A DNA stretch of 64,000 bases from Nocardia africana NBRC 100379 (lineage in GTDB: Bacteria; Actinomycetota; Actinomycetes; Mycobacteriales; Mycobacteriaceae): the NCBI RefSeq assembly GCF_001612635.1, contig NZ_BDAV01000016.1, positions 30,591 through 94,590 of the forward strand. The letters run 5' to 3'. How positions within the stretch are numbered: position 1 is the first letter of the stretch; every line of letters starts with the position of its first letter. The translations under genes were made by a program, and so were the position numbers. Positions 40,788 to 49,904 of the stretch are shown piece after piece. The notes beneath the pieces are model-generated. The model ran no database searches and was not told the DNA's origin. It was given only the letters and a program-made list of their open reading frames with translations.

Positions 40788-41978
40788 TCACGCGGCCGCC
40801 GGATCGAGAACCACCTTCACCATTCCGTCGGCCTTGCGCTGGAAGTCGTGATACACCCGCGGCGCCTCCGACAGCGGAAGCCGGTGGGTGGCAAAGGTTT
40901 CCACCCCGAGCGGATCACCGTCCTGCAGCAGCGGAAGAATGTCGCCGACCCACCGCTTGACGTTGGCCTGGCCCATCCGCAGCTGAATCTGCTTGTCGAA
41001 CAGGATGCGCATCGGCAACGGGTCGGCCATACCGCCGTAGACCCCGGACAGCGATATCGTGCCGCCGCGCCGCACGATGTCGATCGCGCTGTTCAATGCC
41101 GCGAGCCGGTCCACACCGACGGTGTCCATCAGCTTCTGCGACACCATCCCCGGCAGATAGCCGGCCGAGCGCTGCGCCAACTCCGCGACCGGCGATCCGT
41201 GGGCCTCCATCCCCACCGCGTCGATCACGCTGTCGGGTCCCCGCCCGTCGGTGCGGTCGCGGATCACATCCCCGATCGAGGCGCCGATCTGCTCCAGATC
41301 GACCACCTCCACACCGCGATCCGCAACCCGGCGCAATCGTTCCGGCACCCGGTCCACACCGATCACCCGGTAACCGCGATGAGCGGCGATCCGGCACGCC
41401 ATATCGCCGATCGGGCCCAGCCCCAGCACCACCACCGAACCGCCGTCGGGCACGCCGGCGTACTCGACCGCCTGCCACGCCGTCGGCAGCACATCCGACA
41501 GATACAGGAAGCGGCTGTCGTCGGGACCGGCCGGGATCGGGATGTGGGTGAAATCGGCGTGCGGAACCCGCAGGTACTGCGCCTGCGCGCCCGGGACCTG
41601 TCCGTAAAGCTTGGAATATCCGAACAAGGCTGCGCCACTGCCGTATTCGCGCACCTGCGTGGTCTCACACTGCGTCGGCAAACCGGTGTCGCACATGACA
41701 CAGTGCCCGCACGCGATCTGGAAGGGCACCACCACCCGGTCCCCCACCGACAGCGAGCGCACTTCCGAGCCGACGTCGACCACCACCCCGATCGGCTCGT
41801 GGCCGAGCACGTCACCGGCACTCATGTAGGGGCCGAGCACCTCGTAGAGGTGCAGATCCGACCCGCACACACCCGAGGAGGTCACGGCGATGATGGCATC
41901 GGTCGGCTCCTCGATGCGCGGGTCGGGCACCTCGTCCACCGAAATCTTGCGGCGGCCCTGCCACGTCACTGCTTTCAT
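40788..41978 (-). CDS. zinc-dependent alcohol dehydrogenase (MDR family)
   Basis: 396 aa. Catalytic zinc ligands: SGVCGSDLHLYE (Cys), GHEPIG (His-Glu). Structural zinc: CGHCVMCDTGLPTQCE, with four Cys. NAD fold: VVVLGLGPIGDMACRIAAHRGYRVIGVD. Long members of this group include glutathione-independent formaldehyde dehydrogenase and related aldehyde/alcohol dehydrogenases; this size and motif set fit that group, but the substrate is open. ATG 41978 behind GAGGTG fits family starts. Confidence 0.85.
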   Translation of the reverse strand: MKAVTWQGRRKISVDEVPDPRIEEPTDAIIAVTSSGVCGSDLHLYEVLGPYMSAGDVLGHEPIGVVVDVGSEVRSLSVGDRVVVPFQIACGHCVMCDTGLPTQCETTQVREYGSGAALFGYSKLYGQVPGAQAQYLRVPHADFTHIPIPAGPDDSRFLYLSDVLPTAWQAVEYAGVPDGGSVVVLGLGPIGDMACRIAAHRGYRVIGVDRVPERLRRVADRGVEVVDLEQIGASIGDVIRDRTDGRGPDSVIDAVGMEAHGSPVAELAQRSAGYLPGMVSQKLMDTVGVDRLAALNSAIDIVRRGGTISLSGVYGGMADPLPMRILFDKQIQLRMGQANVKRWVGDILPLLQDGDPLGVETFATHRLPLSEAPRVYHDFQRKADGMVKVVLDPAAA

Positions 41979-42103
41979 CGTGTCACCTCGATCTGCATGT
42001 GTGCTGGATACGGCCACCGTCGGCCTACCCGCCGCCCGGATGACCAAACGAACGGGTGCGCCGGCGACGGTTTGCGGCGGGCGATTGCGGGCACGCGAAG
42101 CAC

Positions 42104-42478
42104 ATGGCTGGAAACGAATCCGACGAAGACCTGCTCACCTCGACCGAGGGACTGGATTCCGACGATGTGGGCAACGACGACGGCGACGAGATCGTGGAAC
42201 CGCCCGACGACTGGTCGGGCGCCGACAGCTACGGCATGACGGCCGGCGAGCAGCGCACGGAACGCCCACTGTCCCAACGCCTCGCCGAAGAGGAGCCCGA
42301 CGTGGGGGTCGGGCCGCCCGCCGAGCCGACGCTCCCGGAATCCGGTGCGACCGAAGGCCTGGATTCGATCCGCACCGGATCGCCGGGTGGCGCCAGTGAC
42401 ACCGAGGCCGTCGAGGACATCGTGCGGCGCGAATCCGGCACCGACGGCGACTCCTACTTCCCGCTGCCCGACGAGTAG
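42104..42478 (+). CDS. DUF5709-like acidic protein
   Basis: 124 aa, acidic and probably disordered. The pattern EGLDSDDVGNDDGDEIVEPPDDWSGADSYGMTAGEQRTERPLSQRLAEEEPDV is the DUF5709 type (…SL.QRLAEE.PD), found widely in actinobacteria, function unknown. ATG 42104 begins this region. Convergent with the STAS gene (4-bp gap). Confidence 0.75.
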   Translation: MAGNESDEDLLTSTEGLDSDDVGNDDGDEIVEPPDDWSGADSYGMTAGEQRTERPLSQRLAEEEPDVGVGPPAEPTLPESGATEGLDSIRTGSPGGASDTEAVEDIVRRESGTDGDSYFPLPDE

Positions 42479-42482
42479 CGGC

Positions 42483-42932
42483 TCACCCGGGAGTGGCGGC
42501 GATCGGGGGCCCGGTCACGTCGTGCAGAGCACGGCTGACCGCGCTCACGACCGTCGAATGGATCGGCAGTTGCCGGGTCACCGAATCCAACTCGGCGATC
42601 CGCATGATTGTCCGCGACTGGGTGACGAGGCATAGATGCACGCCCGCTGACCGGTAGTGCTCGGCCTCGCGGGCCAGTGTCAGCAAGGCGCGCCAGGACA
42701 GGAAACTCAGGCAATTGGTGTCGATCACCACGATGGGCGCGCCGCTTTCGGCAGCGGAGCGGATGCGTTCACTCCATCCGGGCATCGTGTAGCTGTCGGC
42801 CTCACCGCGAAACGACAGCACCAACGCCGGGCCGCGGCTGCGCACAACTGCGGACAGGCGCGCTTCGGCAACGTGAGAGGTGCCGGATCCACCGGCGGGG
42901 GGTACGGGACGTAATTCGGCGCTCGAGCTCAT
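42483..42932 (-). CDS. STAS domain anti-sigma factor antagonist (first paralog)
   Basis: 149 aa. STAS fold: ALVLSFRGEADSYTMPGWSERIRSAAESGAPIVVIDTNCLSFLSWRALLTLAREAEHYRSAGVHLCLVTQS. The phosphorylatable Ser/Thr of anti-anti-sigma factors would lie in the DTNCLSFLSW loop. A paralog at 49291-49728 shares RGEAD..T, LSFLSWRAL and LPIHSTVV blocks. Such proteins bind RsbW-like kinases to free sigma factors. ATG 42932 behind TTGGAG. No sigma factor adjacent; its promoter carries the shared element at 43014-43046. Confidence 0.85.
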   Translation of the reverse strand: MSSSAELRPVPPAGGSGTSHVAEARLSAVVRSRGPALVLSFRGEADSYTMPGWSERIRSAAESGAPIVVIDTNCLSFLSWRALLTLAREAEHYRSAGVHLCLVTQSRTIMRIAELDSVTRQLPIHSTVVSAVSRALHDVTGPPIAATPG

Positions 42933-43013
42933 TGAGGTCTCCAACCGGAGCCGAGGGCAACGGGCGCGAGCCCGCTGCGGGCGTCCTACCACATGAAGAC
43001 CGACCCGCTCTAC

Positions 43014-43046
43014 CTTCTTAACAGAGACGCAGCGGTCTGTACAGCC
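43014..43046 (-). promoter_or_regulatory. conserved upstream element shared by both STAS genes (copy 1)
   Basis: 27 of 33 positions match the segment at 49796-49828, each 68-82 bp before the start of a STAS paralog. Reading toward the gene it contains GGCTRTACAGACCGC, a spacer, and TGTTAR. The spacing suits promoter hexamers of a single alternative sigma factor. Confidence 0.55.
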
Positions 43047-43104
43047 GAAACGGCATGTGCGCAGCTCGAGCGCGTGCGCCGGGACCGCCGCGGAAACACG
43101 GCGA

Positions 43105-43142
43105 GGCCCGGACCGGGCGCATCTGCTGCACCGGTCCGGGCC
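43105..43142 (-). terminator. hairpin terminator downstream of csbD
   Basis: GGCCCGGACCGG (43105-43116) pairs perfectly with CCGGTCCGGGCC (43131-43142), 14-nt loop, 18 bp beyond the csbD stop. Confidence 0.7.
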
Positions 43143-43159
43143 CCGCGACGAGGTCGCGA

Positions 43160-43333
43160 TCAGTGATCGAAGGCGTCCTTGACCTTCTCGCCCGCGTCCT
43201 TCAGGTTCGACTTGGTCTGATCGGTCTTACCCTCGTTCTTCTTGTCCGGATCGCCGGTGGCGGCGCCGAGCTTCTCCTTCGCCTGCCCGGCGGCGTCCTC
43301 GAGCTTGTTCTTGGCCTTATCGATGGCACTCAT
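43160..43333 (-). CDS. CsbD-like stress protein
   Basis: 57 aa: AIDKAKNKLEDAAGQAKEKLGAATGDPDKKNEGKTDQTKSNLKDAGEKVKDAF, a classic CsbD pattern (…KGKxxxxxG…T…K). CsbD is a SigB-dependent general stress protein in Bacillus; function unclear. GAAGGAG is well spaced from ATG 43333. Adjacent to one STAS gene, in keeping with a general-stress neighbourhood. Confidence 0.85.
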   Translation of the reverse strand: MSAIDKAKNKLEDAAGQAKEKLGAATGDPDKKNEGKTDQTKSNLKDAGEKVKDAFDH

Positions 43334-43516
43334 GTCGTGCTCCTTCCGAATTTGCCGGACCACCCGCACGGTTGCGGGTCATCGATGCGATATCCACCAG
43401 GATGCGTGCCAAACCTGTCGCCGACCGTGGCGAAGATCCACTCCGAACACCGTTTGCCCGGGGCGGGAACGGTTATTCTCCGACCGTGTCTCTGCCGGTC
43501 GTGGTGGGAGAGTGAA

Positions 43517-44113
43517 ATGGTGCGTACTACCTGCGCGGTCTTGCGGGCCGGACGGATCGCGCCCTGGACGCGCTCACCGTTGATGCGCCGCGCCGACCGC
43601 TTCGAACAGGCGCTGCGGCTCGCGCTGGTGGTGGGCGCGCTCGCCGCGATCCTGCTCGCCGTCGCCGCCGGCACCGCCCAGTATCGGGCCGAACTCGCTT
43701 CCATCCACGCCGACAATGCCACGAAAACGGCTGTGACAGCGGAAGTTACGAGTGATCCGATCCGGATGCCGGCACCCAGCGGCATGTTCGCCGACCAGCT
43801 GCGCGCCGAGGCGCAGTGGAGCCGGGACGGACATCCGGGCCAGGCCATGGTCGACGTCGACGGCACCACGCACCGCGGCGACCGGATCCCGTTGTGGCTC
43901 ACCACTCACGGTGATCCGACCACACCGCCGATCGCCGACGACGCCGCGGCCGCCAAGGGCATCGCCACCGGCACGGCCGCTCTGCTCGCATGCTGGGCGC
44001 TGGCCTACGGATTGGCCCGATCCGCGGGATACGCACTGGATCGGCGCCGGGCCGGCGAATGGGAGCGCGAATGGCGGCGGATCAGCCCGCAGGTGGGCCA
44101 CGGTCACTCCTGA
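43517..44113 (+). CDS. Rv1733c-like membrane protein
   Basis: 198 aa. N-terminal basic region, helix 1 FEQALRLALVVGALAAILLAVAAG, an extracellular middle of ~95 residues with TAEVTSDP and GTTHRGDRIPLWLTTHGD, and helix 2 GTAALLACWALAYGLARSAGYAL. The ends and the TTHRGD..PLW block match the two-pass family of M. tuberculosis Rv1733c, a DosR-regulated protein. ATG 43517 behind GGGAG. Confidence 0.75.
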   Translation: MVRTTCAVLRAGRIAPWTRSPLMRRADRFEQALRLALVVGALAAILLAVAAGTAQYRAELASIHADNATKTAVTAEVTSDPIRMPAPSGMFADQLRAEAQWSRDGHPGQAMVDVDGTTHRGDRIPLWLTTHGDPTTPPIADDAAAAKGIATGTAALLACWALAYGLARSAGYALDRRRAGEWEREWRRISPQVGHGHS

Positions 44114-44150
44114 CCACCGGCTTCGACCGGGGCAGTCGCCCACCGTGGCC

Positions 44151-44354
44151 TCAATCCGGCAGGCGGCGCATCTCGATCAGAGTCAGTCCCAAGGCGTCGA
44201 TGCGGGCCAGCACGCTGCGCATCGCGGTGTAGTCCTCGAGCGGGCCGAACAGCGCGGTGGTGCCGGGCGCGGCCACAGTACTGCGGGTCAGTTCCGGAAA
44301 TTCGGCGCAGATGTCGCCGGGCAGTTCCCCGTCGACGATGAATTCGTAGCGCAC
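44151..44354 (-). CDS. conserved 67-aa protein of unknown function
   Basis: VRYEFIVDGELPGDICAEFPELTRSTVAAPGTTALFGPLEDYTAMRSVLARIDALGLTLIEMRRLPD. A compact alpha/beta peptide of a type I recognise from mycobacteria (…FPEL…GTTLFGP…L..LGL..VEMRQLPD), no known function. GTG 44354 behind GAGAGG. Lies 62 bp after the SHOCT gene, same strand. Confidence 0.75.
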   Translation of the reverse strand: MRYEFIVDGELPGDICAEFPELTRSTVAAPGTTALFGPLEDYTAMRSVLARIDALGLTLIEMRRLPD

Positions 44355-44416
44355 CGCACCGCCTCTCGATTCCCTGTGCCGTGCGGTGGGCGCAGGCACC
44401 CCGTGGTCCCCGCGGC

Positions 44417-44791
44417 TCAGGCCAGGGCGCGGCTCTTCAGCTGCTCGAACTCCTGCGCGGTGATCGTGCCCTCGTCGAGCAGCCGCTTGGCGTCGGCGAT
44501 CTGGGCGGCCGAACTGGTTCCGGCCACCTCTTTGATGTAGGCGTTCTGCGCCTGCTCGGCCTCTTTCGCCGCCTGGGCCGAGCGCTGCGCCATACCGCCG
44601 CCACGCACGATCAGATAGACGAGCGAGGTCAGCAGCGGCAGCACGAACATGAACACCACCCACACCGCCTTCACCCAGCCCGACGTGCCGCGATCCCGGA
44701 ACAGATCGGTGAAGATCCAGAACAGCAGGATCAGATAGGCGGCGAACGCGAAACTCATGATGATCAGCCAGAACACATCCCACACGGGCAT
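44417..44791 (-). CDS. PLDc_N / SHOCT domain membrane protein
   Basis: 124 aa. Helix IIMSFAFAAYLILLFWIFTDLF, then TSGWVKAVWVVFMFVLPLLTSLVYLIVRGGGM (the PLDc_N pattern), a coiled region and the C-terminal SHOCT motif AAQIADAKRLLDEGTITAQEFEQLKSRAL. SHOCT is a short oligomerisation module. Phage-shock-like or membrane-scaffold roles are suggested for relatives; not proven. ATG 44791 behind GGAGA. Confidence 0.85.
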   Translation of the reverse strand: MPVWDVFWLIIMSFAFAAYLILLFWIFTDLFRDRGTSGWVKAVWVVFMFVLPLLTSLVYLIVRGGGMAQRSAQAAKEAEQAQNAYIKEVAGTSSAAQIADAKRLLDEGTITAQEFEQLKSRALA

Positions 44792-45047
44792 GACGTCTCC
44801 TCGATGACAGCGTCCGGCTTCCTCCGAACGGTTTCCCGCGACCGCACGCCCCCAGCGGGGCAGCAACCACCGCGGTACGCCGATCAGTTCACGCCTCGGA
44901 CCCCGGCGACGCTTCACCCGTTGCGGGTGAGCTGGTGTGCGGCGGTGCCCACTTCTACGGCCGTGGCGTCCGAGCCGCCGGGCCTTATCGGGCCCGCGAC
45001 GCCCGCGGGACTATCGCGCGGGCCGGCGTGTTCATCGGGCGATCCGT

Positions 45048-45797
45048 TCAGTCTTCGCCGGGCAGGCCGGCGAGGAAATCCGTTACAGCGCTCCATATTT
45101 CCTCGTGCGGTGCGCCGTGCCGAGTCAGGTCGCCCAGCTCTCGCACCGTGTCGATGATGTGCCGTATACGAACCAGCGCGACGGGATCCTGCTCCCAGTG
45201 TTTCCGGTCGACTCGCAGGGTTGCGACCAGCACGTCACCCGGAAACAGATCGCCCGCGATCAGCGGATCCCAGTTGAGCTGGGCCAGCACGCGCGGCAGC
45301 AGCACGTCGACACCTGCGCGTTGCCCCAGAAGGCGGCGCAGGTCCTCGACGGTCAGCTCTCCGATCGGCGTGCGTCGCAGTGCGCCGACGGTGCGCATCA
45401 GGTCCGTCGCATCCGCCGGCAACGCCGGCCACACGTCGTCTTCCAACTGTTCCAACGACAGGTCCTCGTCGGCATCCGCGCACACCGTCCATTTCCCGGC
45501 TTCGTGCCGAAAGAACATGGTGCCGACGTTGTCCGGTGAGTGGGCGATGCGCGCGAGGGCCACCTCGCCGTAGACGCGGATACCCGATACCTCGAAGGCG
45601 GGAGCACCGATCGGATCGACCGGCGGCGCATCGTCGTCCGGATCGTAGTCCGGCTCGCCGACGTCGTCCAAGAACTGTTCGGCTTCCTCCGCGCACATCA
45701 ACGCCGCCATCTCGCGCGGAACCCCGCGCTCCGTCGCCACCCAGAACTCGTTGATCAGACCGGAGATCAGAGTCTCGTCATCCACCGAAGACCGCAT
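45048..45797 (-). CDS. CdiI_4-like immunity-domain protein with N-terminal SnoaL-like region
   Basis: 249 aa. The N-terminal ~125 residues resemble an NTF2-like fold (LISGLINEFWVATERGVPREMAALMC … VALARIAHSPDNVGTMFFRHEAGKWTVC). The C-terminal ~100 residues read LTVEDLRRLLGQRAGVDVLLPRVLAQLNWDPLIAGDLFPGDVLVATLRVDRKHWEQDPVALVRIRHII, matching the CdiI_4-type contact-dependent inhibition immunity pattern (IGQ…L.P.AL..L..DPL..GD.YPGDLL). No toxin is adjacent, so it may be an orphan. ATG 45797 chosen; family assignment by eye. Confidence 0.65.
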   Translation of the reverse strand: MRSSVDDETLISGLINEFWVATERGVPREMAALMCAEEAEQFLDDVGEPDYDPDDDAPPVDPIGAPAFEVSGIRVYGEVALARIAHSPDNVGTMFFRHEAGKWTVCADADEDLSLEQLEDDVWPALPADATDLMRTVGALRRTPIGELTVEDLRRLLGQRAGVDVLLPRVLAQLNWDPLIAGDLFPGDVLVATLRVDRKHWEQDPVALVRIRHIIDTVRELGDLTRHGAPHEEIWSAVTDFLAGLPGED

Positions 45798-45897
45798 GCC
45801 GACATCCTGCCCGCATCGACGCACCGGGCTCCTGCCTACGATGGGAACCTTGCCGCCGGCACTACGGGAGGGGCGGCACCACCGCCGTGCCGACGCG

Positions 45898-47850
45898 CTA
45901 TCGGCGCCGCCCACTCAGGTAGTCGGATACCACCGCCGCACCCAGGCCGTCGAGATCCGGGGCGATGACCCGGCCGCCGCTGCGTCGGGCCATCAGATCG
46001 ACGAACGCTGCGAGCCTGGGGTTTTCGCCGAGGATGAACACCGAGACCGACGCGCCGAGTTTCGCGAGGACGTCGACCTGGGCCATGGTGACCGCGAGGG
46101 TCCGGGAGTCGGGCGGCCAGTTGAAATACGAGCTGCCGTCGGGTTCCAGGTGGGCGGTGGGTTCGCCGTCGGTGACCACCAGGACCACCGGGACCGCGTC
46201 GGGGTGGCGGCGCAGGTGGCGGGCGGCGAGCAACAGGGCGTGGTGCAGGTTGGTGCCCTGTTCCCAGACCGCTTCCAGACCGGTCAGTTCCGCGATGTCG
46301 ACGGTGCCGGCATGGCGACCGAACGTCACGACTTCCAGTGCGTCGGAACGGAATCGGGTACTGATCAGCTGATGCAGCGCCAGGGCGGTCCGCTTCATCG
46401 GCAGCCAGCGTCCGTCCTGCACCATCGACCACGACGTGTCGACGCACAGGGCCACCGCCGCGCGAGACCGCTGATCGGTTTCGGTGATCTCGACATCCGA
46501 GACCGACAGCGACACCCGGCGACTCCCCGTCGACGCGGACCGAAGCACCGCGTTGCGCACGGTTTTCGACACATCCCACGGTTCGGTGTCGCCGAAGCGC
46601 CACGGCCGCGTCGCACCCGTCGGTTCGCCGGCCGCCCCGGCGGTCACCGTCCCGCGCTGTCCGCGCTGCGCGCGCAACCGCCCGATCACATCACGCAGCG
46701 CCACCTCGCCGAGACGGCGTAACGCCTTGGGCGTCAAGCGAAGCGACCCGTCGGGTGCGCGTTCGAACAGGCCCTGGCGGCGCAGTTCGCGTTCCAGTTC
46801 AGCCAGCCGGGCGGCGTCGACGGCGGCGTCGGCCCCGAGCTGGCGGGTGAGGGCGTCGAGATCGATATCCTCGAGCCGGGCACCGGGATAGGACTGGCCG
46901 AGTTGTTCTGCCAGTGCGTCCATTTCGGCCAGATCCTGCATCGCCTGGGCGCCCTCGCCGAGGCCGAGCGGGTCCTGGCCCCGGAACCGCTGCCCCGAAT
47001 CCCAGTCCTCGCCGGGGCGCAGCGCGCGCAGTGCGGCATCGAGCGCGGAAACCTCTTCGGCGATACGCGGATCGCCGAAGGCCTGGCCGATCAGTTCGCT
47101 CAACTCCGCCTGTTGTTGCGGCGAGAGCGAATTCATCATCCGCTGCGCGGCGGCCGCCCGCGCCGCCAGCGCGTCGATCAATTCCTCGGTGTTGCGGGGG
47201 TTTTCGGGAAAGAACTCGCCGTGTTCGGCCATGAACTCCGCGAACTGCCGCTCGGTGTTCTCCCCGCGCGCGTGAGCGGCGAGCAACTGGTTCAGATCCG
47301 ACATCATCTGCCGCACCCGCTCGACATCCTCGGGCGTGGCGTTCTCCAGCGCCTGCTTCATTCCCTGGAAGCGGGAGTCGAGCAGTTCGCGGCCGAGCAG
47401 TTCCCGTATCTGCTCGTAGTTGGCGCGCCCCGTCTCCGAGCGCCACTGGTAGTCGGCGAGTTCGGTCACCGCCGCGGCGGTACTCGACGGCAGCGCGTCG
47501 AGTTGCGCCTCCGCGAAGCGGGCTTCGTCGGCCGGATCGGGGAACAGCGCGGTGCGTTCGGCCTCCAACGCCTGGTCGAGCAGTTCCCGCACCTGCTGCA
47601 GGGTGCCGTCGAGGCGGTGCTGCCGGGTGAGCTCGGCTCGGCGCTGCCACAACCGCCGGGTCAGCTCGTCCAGTCCGGGCGTGCGGCCGGTGCCGCGGCG
47701 CAGCAGCTCCTCCAGGGCGGTGCGCGGGGAGCTGCCGTCCATCACGTCACGGCCGATGAGATCCAGCGCCTCCCGGAGATCGACCGGCGGCGCCAGAGGG
47801 TCGGGGCCGTCGTGATAGGGGCCGTAGGAATAGCGGTCGGGGGTCGTCAT
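45898..47850 (-). CDS. von Willebrand factor A domain protein partnered with MoxR ATPase
   Basis: 650 aa. The first ~430 residues are charged helices (bundled coiled regions); the last ~200 are a vWA domain with an intact MIDAS motif VALCVDTSWSMVQ (DxSxS) and later VVLVVTDGEPTAH. Such proteins pair with MoxR AAA+ ATPases as chaperone-like complexes, cf. M. tuberculosis Rv0959. ATGA overlap with the ATPase stop proves the pairing. Confidence 0.85.
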   Translation of the reverse strand: MTTPDRYSYGPYHDGPDPLAPPVDLREALDLIGRDVMDGSSPRTALEELLRRGTGRTPGLDELTRRLWQRRAELTRQHRLDGTLQQVRELLDQALEAERTALFPDPADEARFAEAQLDALPSSTAAAVTELADYQWRSETGRANYEQIRELLGRELLDSRFQGMKQALENATPEDVERVRQMMSDLNQLLAAHARGENTERQFAEFMAEHGEFFPENPRNTEELIDALAARAAAAQRMMNSLSPQQQAELSELIGQAFGDPRIAEEVSALDAALRALRPGEDWDSGQRFRGQDPLGLGEGAQAMQDLAEMDALAEQLGQSYPGARLEDIDLDALTRQLGADAAVDAARLAELERELRRQGLFERAPDGSLRLTPKALRRLGEVALRDVIGRLRAQRGQRGTVTAGAAGEPTGATRPWRFGDTEPWDVSKTVRNAVLRSASTGSRRVSLSVSDVEITETDQRSRAAVALCVDTSWSMVQDGRWLPMKRTALALHQLISTRFRSDALEVVTFGRHAGTVDIAELTGLEAVWEQGTNLHHALLLAARHLRRHPDAVPVVLVVTDGEPTAHLEPDGSSYFNWPPDSRTLAVTMAQVDVLAKLGASVSVFILGENPRLAAFVDLMARRSGGRVIAPDLDGLGAAVVSDYLSGRRR

Positions 47851-49277
47851 GAGCCGTAGATCGCTGTGCCGTCGTCGGAGTCCTTGGCCAATTGACGGCT
47901 CAAATACAGTGACTCCAAAGCGAATTCGACGGCCGCGGCGATACGCGCCGGCGAATCGGTAGGCTCGGCGCCGAGCCGCTCGGCCACCCGCGCCAGCACC
48001 GGCAGCTCGGGCAGCGCCGAGAGCACCTCCTGGCCCGGCACCCGTTCACCGGTGGTGACCGGATGACCGGCGCTCACCGCCTCGGCCAGCGGCCGCAGAT
48101 CCACCCCGGCCAGCCGCCGCCGTGCGGTCTCGGCGAAGGCGCGCCGCAGCAGATGCGTGAGGTGCTCGGTTTCGCGGCCCTCCTCGCCGGATTCGAATTC
48201 CACCTTGCCGCGCAGCACCGCGGGCACCGACTCCAGGTCCACCGGGCGCGCGACGGCGGGGTGTTCACCGGTCAGCGCGGTCCGGCGCAGGGCGGCCGCG
48301 GCCACGGTCTCGGCCGCCGCCACCGCGAAGCGCGCCGAGACGCCGGAGCGCTGATCGACAGCAGGCGATTCCCGCAACTGGCGCACGAAGCGGGCCAGAA
48401 CCTCGAGCAGCGGATCGCCGACCTCGGCGACCAGTTCGGCCTCCTGGCGCACCAGCGCGGTCTCGGCCTCCACGTCGAGCGGATAGTGGGTGCGGATCTC
48501 GGCGCCGAACCGGTCCTTGAGCGGAGTGATGATGCGGCCGCGGTTGGTGTAGTCCTCCGGATTGGCGGTGGCGACCAGCAGCACGTCCAGCAGCAGCCGC
48601 AGCGTGTACCCGCGCACCTGGATGTCGCGCTCCTCCATCACGTTCAGCAGCGCGACCTGAATCCGTTCGGCGAGGTCGGGCAGTTCGTTGATGGCGACGA
48701 TGCCGCGATGGGCGCGCGGGACGAGGCCGAAGTGGATGGTTTCCGGATCGCCCAGGCTGCGGCCCTCGGCCACCTTCACCGGGTCGACGTCGCCGATCAG
48801 GTCGCCGACCGAGGTGTCGGGGGTGGCGAGCTTCTCGGCATAGCGTTCGCTGCGGTGACGCCACGCCACCGGTAGGTCGTCGCCCAGTTCGGCCGCGAGC
48901 CGCCGGCCCGCCGGGCTGATCGGCGCCAGCGGATGTTCGCCGAGTTCGGCGCCGTCGATCACCGGCGTCCATTCGTCGAGCAATCCCGCCAGGGTGCGCA
49001 GCAGCCGGGTCTTGCCCTGGCCACGCTCGCCGAGCAGCACCACGTCGTGTCCGGCGAGCAGCGCTCGCTCCAGCTGCGGGACGACGGTGCGGTCGAAGCC
49101 GACGATGCCGGGCCACGGATCGGTCCCGGATCGCAATGCGGCGAGAAGATTCTCGCGGATTTCGGATTTCACCCCGCGCGGCTGATAACCGGCGGCGCGC
49201 AGTTCGCCCGCGGTGGCGGGCAGATGCTGAGGAACACTCACCCCAGCGACGCTACGACGATCTTCCCGCTCCGACAA
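47847..49277 (-). CDS. MoxR-type AAA+ ATPase (magnesium chelatase/RavA-like)
   Basis: 476 aa. Walker A is in DVVLLGERGQGKTRLLRTL, Walker B in GIVAINELPDLAERIQ (with NE in place of DE), sensor 1 LLVATANPED, plus Arg finger and sensor 2 near KDRFGAEIRTHYPLD. The N-terminal VKSEIRENLLAALRSGTDPWPGIVGFDRTVVPQLERALLAGHD is typical of the Rv0958 group. Works with the vWA protein on an unknown client. The start is either ATG 49277 or GTG 49241; neither has a good ribosome site. Confidence 0.85.
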   Translation of the reverse strand: MSEREDRRSVAGVSVPQHLPATAGELRAAGYQPRGVKSEIRENLLAALRSGTDPWPGIVGFDRTVVPQLERALLAGHDVVLLGERGQGKTRLLRTLAGLLDEWTPVIDGAELGEHPLAPISPAGRRLAAELGDDLPVAWRHRSERYAEKLATPDTSVGDLIGDVDPVKVAEGRSLGDPETIHFGLVPRAHRGIVAINELPDLAERIQVALLNVMEERDIQVRGYTLRLLLDVLLVATANPEDYTNRGRIITPLKDRFGAEIRTHYPLDVEAETALVRQEAELVAEVGDPLLEVLARFVRQLRESPAVDQRSGVSARFAVAAAETVAAAALRRTALTGEHPAVARPVDLESVPAVLRGKVEFESGEEGRETEHLTHLLRRAFAETARRRLAGVDLRPLAEAVSAGHPVTTGERVPGQEVLSALPELPVLARVAERLGAEPTDSPARIAAAVEFALESLYLSRQLAKDSDDGTAIYGS

Positions 49278-49290
49278 CGATTGTGCCGGC

Positions 49291-49728
49291 TCACTTCGCG
49301 GTGGTGGGCGGAGCGGGCAGGTGGCTCAAGGCACCGACAACGGTGGAATGAATGGGCAACTCGGCGGTCAGCGGGTCCACCGCAGCCATGCGCGCGATCG
49401 TCGGAGTGCGGCTGACCAGGCAGATCGCGACACCACGTTGACGCTGGTCCGCGGCTTCTTCGGCCAACACCACCAGTGCACGCCAGCTCAGGAAACCGAG
49501 CCCACCGGTATCCACGACCAGCGGTCCGCCGTGGGCCGCCGCCAGCGCCGCGCCCTCGTGCACGAGGCGGCGCCAATCGTCGAGGGTGCAGGCATCGGCC
49601 TCGCCGCGCACGGACAAGACGACCGCAGCTCCGTGGGTGCGCATGACCGCGCTGAGCCGGGCCTCGGGGCGACCCGGGACGGGAAGCGGACGGTGACGAC
49701 CGATTCGCAATGTGGCGTTCGTCTTCAT
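49291..49728 (-). CDS. STAS domain anti-sigma factor antagonist (second paralog)
   Basis: 145 aa. LSAVMRTHGAAVVLSVRGEADACTLDDWRRLVHEGAALAAAHGGPLVVDTGGLGFLSWRALVVLAEEA, then LPIHSTVVGAL; the blocks line up with the protein at 42483-42932, so the two arose by duplication. ATG 49728 follows GGAGAT. Carries copy 2 of the shared element upstream. The putative phospho-acceptor would be in DTGGLGFLSW. Probable partner: an RsbW-like kinase such as the gene at 50950-51396. Confidence 0.85.
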   Translation of the reverse strand: MKTNATLRIGRHRPLPVPGRPEARLSAVMRTHGAAVVLSVRGEADACTLDDWRRLVHEGAALAAAHGGPLVVDTGGLGFLSWRALVVLAEEAADQRQRGVAICLVSRTPTIARMAAVDPLTAELPIHSTVVGALSHLPAPPTTAK

Positions 49729-49795
49729 GTGCGATCTCCCACGCGAAACCGACATGTGCAGTGCCCCGCTTTCTCGAGGCAGATCCCGCTGTCAT

Positions 49796-49828
49796 CTTTC
49801 TAACAAAGACGACGCGGTCTGTATAGCC
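49796..49828 (-). promoter_or_regulatory. conserved upstream element shared by both STAS genes (copy 2)
   Basis: Matches 43014-43046 at 27 of 33 positions; ends 68 bp before the STAS start. The variable positions fall in the spacer centre and at a few single sites, while ACAGACCGC and TGTTA are kept. Confidence 0.55.
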
Positions 49829-49904
49829 CGTCGGCATACGGTTGCCGACCGCGGGGCTGGGTAGCCGGGAATCGACTGTCCCACGCGTGTGAGGAGCCCC
49901 CGCA

